Shown here: piece by piece, positions 1 to 9,619 of the stretch
Position numbering within the stretch: position 1 is the stretch's first letter
How the letters are laid out: every line of letters starts with the position of its first letter
Source of the DNA: Chloranthus sessilifolius
Taxonomy: Eukaryota > Streptophyta > Magnoliopsida > Chloranthales > Chloranthaceae
Length of the DNA stretch: 64,000 bases
Direction: 5' to 3'
Assembly (NCBI GenBank): GCA_021018995.1
Contig: CM037591.1
Span: forward strand, 70,087,901-70,151,900
Notes under the pieces: model-generated
Seen by the model: only the letters and a program-made list of their open reading frames with translations
What the model was told of the DNA's origin: nothing
Databases searched by the model: none
Position numbers and translations under genes: made by a program

Positions 1-374
1 TCTTTTGACTTTAAGATTCGCAAGAGCAATCTCAGGATTTAAAGATCTCCTCCCAAGCATACACACAGCATAAACTAAATTCAAAACAGAAAATCACAAC
101 ACAAAATTCAATCAAAACAATCACAAAGTACACAACTAATGCTACAGATCTCCTCAACTACAGATCTAGGAATGTAAACAGAGTTAAGAAATGCAAACTT
201 AAGCAATGCCTGTTCTTCCAAGTGATACAAAGCTCCTCTTAGCTCCACATATCTAGATCTGAAATAGAGTGAAACTACAAAAACTAAAGCAGCAATTAAT
301 CTAACACTTAACAGTCAATGAAAAATCTAAATCTAACAATGAGAAAACTTAGATCTACCACTTTTAAAAATACA

Positions 375-394
375 GATCCCCGGCAGCGGTGCCA
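375..394 (-). other. Primer-binding site of element A (tRNA-Asp type)
   Basis: Read on the minus strand it is TGGCACCGCTGCCGGGGATC, close to the complement of the 3' end of plant tRNA-Asp and typical of Athila elements. It fixes the orientation of A and the inner edge of its LTR. Confidence 0.8.
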
Positions 395-906
395 AAAACT
401 TATTGCACTGCCACCTTAGCAATTATTATATGATTAAAATAGCAGATTAACTGCACAAATTACAATAATGTTGAATCAAGGCAAGCAGCCAGTCCTACAA
501 GAATCAAGGTTGTTGCAGCAAGTTTTGATAGGTAAGTAAGGGTATGTCCATATGAAAATGTATTCTAAAGGATGGTAAATCTTTAGATCTAGAGTAGATC
601 TGGCACTCTATCCTAATTTAAACTAAACTAAAGCAGGAAAGAGGAGAGGTTTTGGGTTTTTGTCATGTTTACTACAAACTACAAAAGTTAAATGCAAGTG
701 ATCCAGATCTAATCAAACACAGAGATAAGGGGAGATATAGAAGAGATGAAAATTCAAAAGGGTGAGAACAGCAGCTAGGGATATTGGTCTCTCACTGAAA
801 ACCAAAGGAATCAAAAGCCTTGCAGAGATCTAATTTGCTACAATCCTCTTTTCTGGCTCGAAGCTTCCCAGGTTCCCCCGAATCGACCAATGGGTCAAAG
901 AAACCC

Positions 907-1355
907 TGAGGTTAGGATCTACCATTCTACTAGATATAGTCCTAAGTTTATGATCTGCCATTCTACTAGATACAGTTCATCCCTGAGATTATTCCAACCT
1001 ATTGATCTACCCAGGTTCTCCCGACAGAGGTGAGGTATAAGAATCCAATCTCCACAAATGGATTCAAAGCAATCTTGAGGTTAGGATTTGCCCTTCTACT
1101 GAATACAATTCTAAGTTTATGATCTGCCCTTCTACTGGATACAGTTCATCCCCGAGATTACTCCAACCTATTGCTCTACCCAAGTTCTCCCGATAGAGGT
1201 GAGGTATAAGAATCCAATCTCCACTAATGGATTCAAAGCAATCCTGAGGTTAGGATCTGCCTTTCTACTAGATACAGCCCTATGTTTATGATCTACCCTT
1301 CTACTAGATACAGTTCATCCCCGAGATTACCCCAATCCATTGATTTCAATTGGAA
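907..1355. repeat. Tandem repeat of ~170 bp, about 2.6 copies, inside LTR A
   Basis: Units start at 907, 1077 and 1246, each with GAGGTTAGGAT followed by paired 'TTCTACTAGATACAG'-type segments and 'GAGATTACTCCAACC'. The third unit is partial. LTR B lacks the repeat, so it arose after A and B diverged. Confidence 0.85.
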
Positions 1356-1752
1356 CAAGAAAATCATTACAGATGTTGCAGATGTCAGGCTATCAGCTCC
1401 CCATTTCTGGCTGGCATTCGTAGGAGTATCCAATCGAAGGAAATCAAATATGAAAAATGGAAATATAGATTAGAATCACCTTTAAAACCCATAATTATAT
1501 TACAAACTTATAATACTATTATGCCTAGATTTGTAATCTGTGCAATATACATTCTCTTATAAACCTTTGAATCTTTCAATTTATAGCTCAAGACCTCACC
1601 CTAACTATTGAAAAGAGCTTAGCCACTCATGATTAGCTAAAGAGAGAATAGGAGAAAGAGGAAGAATGAGGGAGAATTTGGAGGGAAAAATGGATCTCGC
1701 ACTAGGCTCTAGTTCTCTCAATTTATGGATGGTTGTTCTATATTTTCTTCAA

Positions 1753-1761
1753 CCTTTTATA
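1753..1761 (-). promoter_or_regulatory. TATA box of LTR A
   Basis: TATAAAAGG on the minus strand, about 1.15 kb into the LTR. The homologous position in LTR B has TATAAAAAG. The palindrome array lies upstream of it in both LTRs, so the array is in U3. Confidence 0.6.
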
Positions 1762-2040
1762 CTCTCCTCCTCTATCCTCAGATCTATTTCAGCCAATCAG
1801 AGCGCAAGGGAATAATTCTATTATGTTGGGCTGCTGATGTGGCCGATTTCTCTTCTAGAAGCTCTTCTCTCATTGGTCCTCAACTGGTGAGAATATATGA
1901 TACAGTTAGGGTTTCCAATCATGTGTAGTTGAGTACCAAAAATAGCCTAAGACTTGCTGACGTGCTTTGGAATTCATGCATAAAACTCTGGCATTGGCGG
2001 TTGCTGAAGAAAGAAAGCTGAGAAGTTGTCAGATCGCGTG

Positions 2041-2612
2041 TCGAGAGGTTTAGGGATCCTCTCGACAGGATCTGAATTTGCTTTGTGTGCACATCGACAT
2101 GTTGCAGTGACTGTCGACAGCTTCTGAGACTTCTCGACAGGATTAAAGTAGCTAGTCGATAGGTTTAGCAGCATCTCGACAGGTAAATAAAGATCCTGTC
2201 GACAGCTTGGGAGAGCATCTCGAGAGGTTGCTTTGAACTTGTCGATAGGAATGAAGGCTTATTTCTTCATTCTGCCCAGTTCTATACTCATCCTCTCAAC
2301 AGTTTATAGACAATCCTGTCGATGGGTTATACAATCTTCAGTGAAGTTCTCGACATGTTAGCTCAATCCTCGCGAGAATGAATGCTGCTTTAGGTAAGTT
2401 ATCGATAGGTTATCTTGCACTGCTCGACAGGTTCAGTTGAACCTTGCGATAAGTATCTGCAACCTCTCGACTTCATCTGTACCTTGAAGTATCCTCTCAA
2501 CAGGATCCACGACTATGCTTCCAACCTCTCGTTAGGTGTTGGAACCTCTCGAGATCTTCATCATTTCAACTCAGTACCTCTCGATAGCTGGACTTAACCT
2601 CTCGATAGGTTC
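2041..2612. promoter_or_regulatory. Phased palindrome array in LTR A (CCTCTCGAGAGG / CCTGTCGACAGG type)
   Basis: A short palindrome with a TCGA core recurs more than twenty times in unrelated context. In the best part the TCGA cores start at 2041, 2062, 2094, 2114, 2134, 2156, 2176, 2199, 2220 and 2242, giving intervals of 21, 32, 20, 20, 22, 20, 23, 21 and 22. The bases between sites are not conserved, so this is not a simple tandem repeat. It lies upstream of the LTR TATA box. Function is unknown; a dimeric DNA-binding factor is inferred. Confidence 0.75.
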
Positions 2613-2906
2613 TATCTTGTTCTTTCATAGCTTACACACATCTTTGGTGTGTTGTTCTTCATTTGTTCAATACTCAACAACCCCTTAGTAGGTTCAATGT
2701 TTCTTCCTTGTAGCTGGACTTGGTTTCAGGCTTTTCCAATTGGGTAGCACATTACTTCTTGGGCTCTTTTAAATGAATATCTACACTAAGCTGCAATTTA
2801 TTGCTTATCTATAAAACATACTTAAAACACCTTATTAGTTAGCTCAAAGGTCCACCAAAGGTCAGGTTAAGAGGTAGAAAGTGGTATTTTTCACTGCTTA
2901 ACAGGA

Positions 2907-4435
2907 TCCAAAATCATTGTGTTTACTGACCATTCAGCCTTGAAGTACCTCTTGTCTAAGAAAGAAGCGAAAGCTAGACTAATTAGATGGATTCTTCTTT
3001 TGCAGAAATTCGACTTGAAAATCAAAGACAAGAAGGGGCTGAAAATGTGGTTGTAGAGCACCTATCAAGGATCCCAACTACTGATATAGAGAGCTTGCCT
3101 ATCAATGAGTCCTTTCCAAATGAATAGCTGTTTGTTGTGGAGATGAGTGTACCTTGGTTTGCCAACATAGTAAACTACCTAGCTATGGGAAGGATACCCC
3201 CACATTGGAATAAGGATGAAAGGAATCTATTTTTCTCACAGATTCGACATTATATGTGGGAGGATCCTTACCTCTTTAAAACATGTGCCGACCAGGTAAT
3301 AAGAAGATGTGTGCTCGAAACTGAATTTGAAAACATTTTAACTATGTGCCATGAACAGGCTGGTGGGAGTAACTTTCAGTGGCAACAAAACTGCTGCAAA
3401 GTGGCTTCTACTGGCCCACTCTTTTCAAAGATGCTATGTAGCATTACAAAGCTTGTTTGAGATGTCAGCAAATGGGAAGCATTTATAGAAGAACCTCCAG
3501 GCCCTTGTAACCTGTGCTAGTTGTTGAATTATTTGACATATGGGGAATCAATTTTATGAGACCTTTTCCTTCTTCCTATGGAAACAATTACATCCTTATA
3601 GCTGTGGAATGTGTCCAAATGGGTTGAGGCCATAGCTACAAGAACAAATGATCACAGAGTTGTCATTAAGTTTTTTAAAAATAATATCTTCTCTAGGTTT
3701 GGCACCCCCAAAGCTATTATTAGTGATGGAGGAAGCCACTTTTGCAACAAATATTTCGACAAACTATTGCCAAAGTACACTGTGACCCACAGAGTTATAA
3801 CTCCATACCACCCACAAACCAGTGGGCAGGTGGAGATTTCTAACAGGGAAATCAAACACATTTTAGAGAAGACTGTGTGTAATGATATGAAAGATTGGTC
3901 CAGAAAACTGGTGGATGCCTTGTGGGCTTATAGGACTGCCTATAAGACCCCAATAGGGATGTCCCCATTCAGGTTAGTATACGGCAAGGCATGTCGCCTA
4001 CCTGTAGAGTTATAGCACAAGGCTTATTGGGCTATTAAAGCATTAAACTATGACCTAACTTCTGCTGATTTGCACATGAAGCTACAGTTATCTGAGCTTG
4101 AGGAGTTGAGGCTGGAAGCATACTAAAATGCCCGGATTTATAAGGAGAAAGCCAAAGCCTTTCATGATAGGCACTTTCTAAGGAAAGAATTCACAATAGG
4201 TGACAAGGTATGGCTGTTCAACTCTAGGTTGAAATTCTTTCTAGGAAAATTACAGTCCAAATGGGATGGGCCCTATAAAGTTCTACATGTCTCCCCATCA
4301 GGGGCTGTGGAAATCATGGACCCTAAAGATGGTAGGGCCATAAAAGTCAATAGGCAAAGGCTAAAAATTTGTGTTGACAAAATCAGTGAGCTTGAGGAGA
4401 CCATTGACCTTCAGTACCCTCCAACATGTAATTGA
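2907..4435 (+). pseudogene. Element B pol remnant: RNase H end and integrase
   Basis: Fossil pol. The RNase H C-terminal part is seen at about 2907-3090 ([11 protein letters not shown], and HLSRIPT just after). Integrase follows: the core has [29 protein letters not shown] and [20 protein letters not shown] at about 3611-4015, and a GPYKV...GAVEI...VNRQRLK C-terminal region at 4229-4435 of the Athila kind, with no chromodomain. It is broken in several places and not expected to be active. Confidence 0.8.
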
Positions 4436-4740
4436 TTTCCAGTGATTGTATCATATGCACCATGTGTATCTTCTCAAGTTGATTGCTATATGCTATTGAG
4501 TTTGTTTAATGATAATAAAACTGTCGTGATGGGATTGGGTCATCATTCCTCTGGTGCCTGTAGTTTAGGGAGCTTTGGATTGTTGAAATATTTTAGAAAA
4601 TACTGAATGGGATCACAGGAAGGACCAATGCTGGGTGCTGAGGGAGAATACACTGTCAAAATGAAGGATGGAGTCCCAAATGAACCTGTTGATAGATTGT
4701 TTGTAGAGTTTGACAGGTCCTGAAGGCCATTTAGGTGTTG

Positions 4741-5031
4741 TCGATGGGTACTGAAACTTGTCGATAGGTCAAAACAACCTCTCGATACGATCCAAGAACA
4801 TTTTGACAGGTTCTAAAAGTTTTTGATTAAAATTTTTGATAAGGTTAGTGTACCCATCGAGAGGTTTTGTGAGCCTCTCACAGTAATTTTCTCTGTAAAC
4901 TGGAACCTGTCAAGAGGATTATATGATGAATTCAAAGAACTCATCGAGAGATTCTGTGAACCTCTCAAAATGATTATTTCTGTCTTCTTGGACTTGTTGA
5001 CAGGATGGATCAGTCATTTTTTACTCTTCGA
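4741..5031. promoter_or_regulatory. Second phased palindrome array of element B, between integrase and post-pol ORF
   Basis: The TCGA-core motif of the LTRs reappears between integrase and the next ORF. Cores (TCGA or one-base variants) start at 4741, 4761, 4782, 4803, 4823, 4836, 4857, 4878, 4910, 4944, 4965, 4997 and 5028. Most intervals are 20-21 or 31-34; one is 13. The sequence between sites does not match the LTR, so only the motif and its spacing are shared. Confidence 0.7.
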
Positions 5032-5126
5032 CAGGTTGCATTAGCCTGTTGGCACCTTTCCCCTAATCCTTCAAAACACGATTTCTCTCCTGCTAAACCT
5101 AGCGACACCTCCATTCAATCATTCCC

Positions 5127-5698
5127 TTGTTCTTCCTCTACTTCGCTGGTTGCTATTCCACACACCTTGGCATTGGTCCCACCGTAATAAATTGCGCAAC
5201 ATCTTACGTTTATCCTAGCCGGCGTATTTGTTGCCAACTAACCTTCTTTAATATCATTATGGCAATTAACCTCGAAAGAATGGGAGAATTTAATATGACG
5301 TTGCATATTCCACCACCCATGCATTTTAAATACAAGGCCCCTTCACCCCCTTCGCATTCGTTCTCTTCTGACCTCATCAATTCGTCCCTACCCACATCTA
5401 TGGTGGATGAGGAACCCATTGATCTGTCAATCAAATTCGATCCAGTTTGGGAGGACCCACCACCACTAAAGGAACCTGACCCACTACAATTCCTATGGGA
5501 TGCGTACGAGGAAGTGTAAAGGATTTTGGCCAAGGAGGAAAAGAAAAAGGATTGGAGAAAGAAAAAGAAGTAGAAGATAGCACCTTCTGCATCTTCTTCC
5601 CCTTCACCCCATCCACCCCCTACTCTCCCCCTGCTGCCACTCCAGAAAAGGGCAAAATCCCCAAAGTCAAGACTACGCCACCAGAGGATGGCAGTTAG
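5127..5698 (+). pseudogene. Element B post-pol ORF region
   Basis: A small reading frame after integrase, at the position where Athila elements may carry an env-like ORF. A plausible start is the ATG at 5259 (MAINLERMGEFN). The product is proline-rich with an acidic stretch (EEPIDLSIKFDPVWEDPPP) and ends near 5519. An overlapping lysine/glutamate-rich frame covers 5495-5698. I see no transmembrane segment or signal peptide and recognise no domain, so env-like function is not supported. The palindrome array lies just upstream. Confidence 0.4.
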
Positions 5699-7585
5699 TT
5701 AGGATGTTTATTTTTTTTTTACCCGTACGATGTAAAAAAAAAAAAAAAAAGAAAAAAAAAATTATATAATTTTTTCCTGCATTAATGAAATTCCTTTTTG
5801 TTACGTTCTGTTTGTTGTACTTTCTGCTCATCCCTAGTTTCCTTGTTTTAATTATTATGTGCACTTTCTTTCATCCTTTCTTTTGTGTCTGCTTATATAT
5901 GTTTTGCTCTTTCTCTTTCAAGCAATGAGGACACTGCTCCTCATAGGTTTGGGGGTGTGACAAGGTTTGCCAATGGATAGTTAATGGTAGTGCAGCAAGG
6001 TTTTAACAGAAATAATAAAAATAAAATAATTTCACACCTGATATAGAGGAAATTAAAAACTTTTTAAAATTGAAACATGCTATAGCTCTAACACTTTCAT
6101 GAAGCAAATATCAGGATTTTTTTATAAATTAGTGCTTAGTGAACTTGAAAAGAGAGAAAATTGTGAGGATATACCCCAGAAGTCTAATGAAAGACCATAC
6201 CGAGTGAGATTTGGGCCTGAAAATTTTTTCTTGAAGAGTGCTTGGCAATTTTTTCTACTCTAAGGATTGATTGAATCTACCTTTGATCACTAGAAGTTAG
6301 GCAAATCCGAGATGAAACAGCTTGACAGCATTCATGATATTGAAGACATGAAGTAAGGCCATCCTTTGGATAATTTGAGCTTAAAATATTCTTACCCTTT
6401 GAACTGCCCTTGATACACACCTTTTAAGCCTTGAAATTCCCAATTTTTCTTTATTGAAAACCAGAAAATTTGAACCCAAAACCTCTTGACTTGTTTCAGT
6501 TCACCCTCAATTTGAGAAATCAGGAAATGGAAGGAGAAGTGAGGTTAAAGGAGCAGGGTTTGACAGTTGGTTGAAAAAGAAGAAAATACATCAAAAGGCA
6601 GTTATGTATTAGAAGTATAGTTGTGGCATTCCAACCCAAAAAAGAGAAAAATGGAGAAAAAATACAAAAAGCATATAAAAAATATATATATATATATATA
6701 TATAAATGCAAAATAAAAGAATGAGAGAGAGAAGCCACTTCATTGGATACATTGAAATGAGGATTGGAAATTGATCACTTCAAATATGAAAATTCAAATA
6801 GAAGATGAATTGCTGAAAGGAAGAAGGATGAGTTGCAAATCATCACTTTACTTTACTGATTTCTCAAGTTTGAATCCCATTCCATCCTTTTTGTTTTTGT
6901 AAACTTCACCCATAAGCCACATTAAAATCCAATAAAAAGTCCTTTCTAATCTAAAATTGATTGAGCTGTCATGTGAAGATGAGAATCTGTTTAATCTATG
7001 GTGAAAAGAGTTAGAAAATTTAAGAAATTGGAGCAATGCCTATGCTCATGCTAGCAGTTCTATTTGAGGGCTATAACTTCTCTTGAGCTGTGTTAATTGA
7101 TACACCCTTCCATTTTATTGAGAAGTGACAGCCCTTTTGAGTTTTTGGGTTAGAAATTTGGATTGATGGGGGCATTATCAAGACAGGATTCTCAATTTGA
7201 GGGTAAGCTTTGCATTAATTTTCATACAAAATGCCTTTACATGAGCTGATTGATTGTGCAGGAATTACAGCAAATTTTTATTTTAAGCTGTCATGTTTTT
7301 GCTAAGAATCCTCTAAAACTAAATGGACAAGGCGTGGAAAGAATTTTATACTGCTTGAGCTTTGTTTTAACATGATGCACTAATATTAACTGAATCATTG
7401 GAGAAGTTTATGGGTAACTTCACTGTAAACCCTCAGGAGACTTCACTCCTCCACTAGGGATCACCTAGGGGTTTAAAAGGCTTGATGCATATGCTAAATG
7501 CATCTGTGTGTCCTACAAAAGTGGCAATTTTTATTTTCAATAATTGTTTTTACTTCCTCCTTTGCTCAGGGACTAGCAAAGCTTC
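5699..7585 (+). other. Noncoding 3' tail of element B
   Basis: No convincing gene. It contains A-rich runs (5731-5762), an internal polypurine-like GGTTTGGGGGTG at 5946-5957 that repeats the motif next to the 3' LTR, and an AT microsatellite at 6680-6703. Short ORFs here lack homology and codon structure. Confidence 0.6.
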
Positions 7586-7597
7586 GGTTTGGGGGTG
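7586..7597 (+). other. Polypurine tract of element B
   Basis: GGTTTGGGGGTG immediately before the LTR start TGTTAAGTAG. Plus-strand DNA priming would start here. A second identical motif lies 1.6 kb upstream (5946-5957). Confidence 0.75.
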
Positions 7598-7887
7598 TGT
7601 TAAGTAGTGAAAAATATCATTTTTTCCCTCCTAACCTGACCTTTGATAGACCTTTGAGTTGACTAATAATGTGTTTAAGTGCATTTTGTAGATAAGCAAT
7701 AAATTGCAAGCTTAATGCAAATATGCACTTAAAATGGCCCAAGAAGCAAGTTGCTGCTCGACATGTGATCTTACAAACCAAAGGCAAACCAATCAAGCAA
7801 TCCACTAGGAGGTTGTTGGATGTTTAACAAATGAAGAACAACACAAGTGAGAGGTGCGCCAGCTATGGAAGCATGAGGATAAACCTA

Positions 7888-8341
7888 TCGAGTGGTTGGC
7901 CTGAGCTGCCGAGAGGATCTGATGCTAAAAAAACTAAGACTTCGAGAAGATCCAAAAGCTATCAAGAAGTTCTGAAGGGTAATTAGAATGTATCGAGAGG
8001 TTCTAAGGAGAAATACTAAAGTGTTCGAGAGGATGGCAGTAGCTATCAAGAGGTTGTGGTACACATGAGCTATGCAGTCGCGAGGTTCTAAAACACTTGT
8101 CGACAGGTTCCGTAAGTAAACCTATCGAGAGGATGAATGGAGAAATGGGTAGAATGATGAAATGAGTTTCTGATCCTATCGATGAGTCATCAATCATATT
8201 GACAAATGCAGTTCAACATCTCGAGATGTTTCCAAATCCTGACGAGAGCTAGCCAATCTTGTCGAAAGCCACGGAGATCCTATCAAAATGAAGAGCAAGC
8301 ACACTCAGAACAGGTCGAGAGGTTCCCTGAACCTCTCGACA
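7888..8341. promoter_or_regulatory. Phased palindrome array in LTR B
   Basis: Same TCGA-core motif as in LTR A. Cores (including one-base variants) start at 7888, 7909, 7942, 7962, 7993, 8025, 8046, 8078, 8100 and 8125, giving intervals of 21, 33, 20, 31, 32, 21, 32, 22 and 25. The array sits 240-700 bases upstream of the TATA box. Confidence 0.7.
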
Positions 8342-8580
8342 CTCTTTTTGGCAACTTCTCAGTGTGTTCCTTCAGTAACTGCCAATTTTAGAAGTTTGTG
8401 CACACCTTCCAAAGCACGTCAGCAACCCCTAGGGGTATTTTTACACGTGCATTTTCTACTTGTGGACCAATGGGAGAAGAGCTTCTAGAAGAGAAATCGG
8501 CCACAACAGCAGCCCAAAGTAACAGAATTGTTCTCTTGAGCTCTGATTGGCTGAAACGGATCTAAGATAGAGGAGGAAGG

Positions 8581-8589
8581 TATAAAAAG
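8581..8589 (+). promoter_or_regulatory. TATA box of LTR B
   Basis: TATAAAAAG, about 0.98 kb into the LTR. The block around it (GGAGGAAGG upstream) is shared with LTR A. Confidence 0.65.
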
Positions 8590-9619
8590 AGAAGAACAAT
8601 CTAGAAACGGGGTTCCTTGAGAGTTCTGGCCAGAGGGATTCCATAGAAGAAAATAAAGGGAGAAAACCAGAGCTCAGATTCATTCTTCCTTCTTCTTCCA
8701 TTCTCTCTTTAGCCAATCATGAGTGGCTAAACTCTTTTGAGCAGTAAGGGTGAGGTTGATCTGTAATTTGGAAAACTCGAGAGAATTATTGTGGGTCAAT
8801 TGTTGCACAAACTACAAATCTGAGAGCACTTCATTGTACTTCTTATTTCATTCAATGAATTATTGATTTTATTGCTTTGTTAGATCTATAGATCATCTTG
8901 TTTAACTTGATTCTCGATTAGATTTGTGTAGATGGGACCAGCCCACCCACTTAACTGATAGATCTGATTCTCCTGTGGGTGCTTGGGCCTGTGGCCTGAC
9001 ATTCACAGCATTTGTAGTGGTTATCATGTTCTGCTGGAGGCCTTAGAATGGAGGGACTCTATTGGATGGTCTGTGGCCATTAAAGTGGACAGATCATAGC
9101 CTTAAGAGCAATCTAATTCTCTGGCTAAGATCAGATTATTCTATCCTGCAACTGTGCTTGTAGCCAGATGGGGGATTGCTGCACATTGAATGCTTATAAT
9201 GCTATCAAATCACCCAAGTAGCAATGAGACCAGATCCCGAGCTGCTCTTCTCCATTTTTCCATTTCCCTTCATTTGCTAGATCTGAACTCTCTGGTTAAT
9301 CTCAATTTATTATAGCAATTAGTTCTATTTTTTTGTTATAGTTTAGCTTAAAGTGACAACCCTTTAAAACCTCTCCTCTTCCTTTTTGCTATTTTTCATT
9401 TAGAGTAGTATAAGGTAGAGTGCCAGATCTGTCTTAGATCTAGAGATTTGCTGAATTTTAGCACACATTTCCTTGTGGACATACCCTTACTTACTCTTTA
9501 AAACTTGCTACAATAGCCCTGTTTACTTGCAGGCTTTGTATAGGCTTACCTTGGTGTGCAGTCCATAGACATTTAATTTTTTGATTTTAACCCCTTTTTG
9601 ACGCACAAGGTTACTGGAC

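Larger units (their letters stand above)
1..2903 (-). mobile_element. Element A: Athila-like Ty3/gypsy element, 5' LTR plus leader only
   Basis: An old LTR retrotransposon lies on the minus strand. The window holds its complete 5' LTR (2903 down to 404), the primer-binding site, and the first ~370 bases of its untranslated leader; the rest runs off the left edge. The family call rests on the primer-binding site matching the 3' end of plant tRNA-Asp, as in Athila elements, and on LTR similarity to element B, whose integrase is Athila-like. It abuts B's pol in the middle of RNase H coding, as expected if A inserted into B. The candidate 5-bp target duplication after 2903 is GGATC, but its partner copy is outside the window. 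No coding sequence of A is visible. Confidence 0.75.
404..2903 (-). repeat. 5' LTR of element A (about 2.5 kb)
   Basis: On the minus strand it begins TGTTAAGCAGTG at 2903 and ends GGCAGTGCA at 404, nine bases before the primer-binding site. It aligns over its length with the plus-strand LTR of B (7598-9560), with shared blocks at the start (CCTGACCTTTG), in the palindrome array, at the TATA box and near the end (GGACATACCCTTACTTAC). It is about 0.5 kb longer than B's LTR, partly because of a 170-bp tandem repeat. Confidence 0.8.
2904..9560 (+). mobile_element. Element B: Athila-like Ty3/gypsy element, 3' half with 3' LTR
   Basis: A broken Athila-like element on the plus strand. The window contains the end of RNase H, integrase, a spacer with a palindrome array, a small post-pol ORF, a long noncoding tail, the polypurine tract and the 3' LTR. 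Its left half presumably lies beyond element A. The coding part is decayed, with several breaks. LTR similarity to A places both in one family, but they are clearly diverged and are not two LTRs of one element, because they point in opposite directions. The right boundary near 9560 is approximate. Confidence 0.75.
7598..9560 (+). repeat. 3' LTR of element B (about 1.96 kb)
   Basis: Starts TGTTAAGTAGTGAAAAATAT after the polypurine tract and aligns with LTR A in reverse. The end is placed at ...TTGGTGTGCA by comparison with A's ...GGTGGCAGTGCA; it could lie some tens of bases further right. It contains the palindrome array (7888-8341) and a TATA box (8581-8589). Confidence 0.7.

Noticed and set aside
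5127-5519. Envelope gene in element B
   Set aside because: Position fits, but no signal peptide, transmembrane segment or envelope motif is visible.
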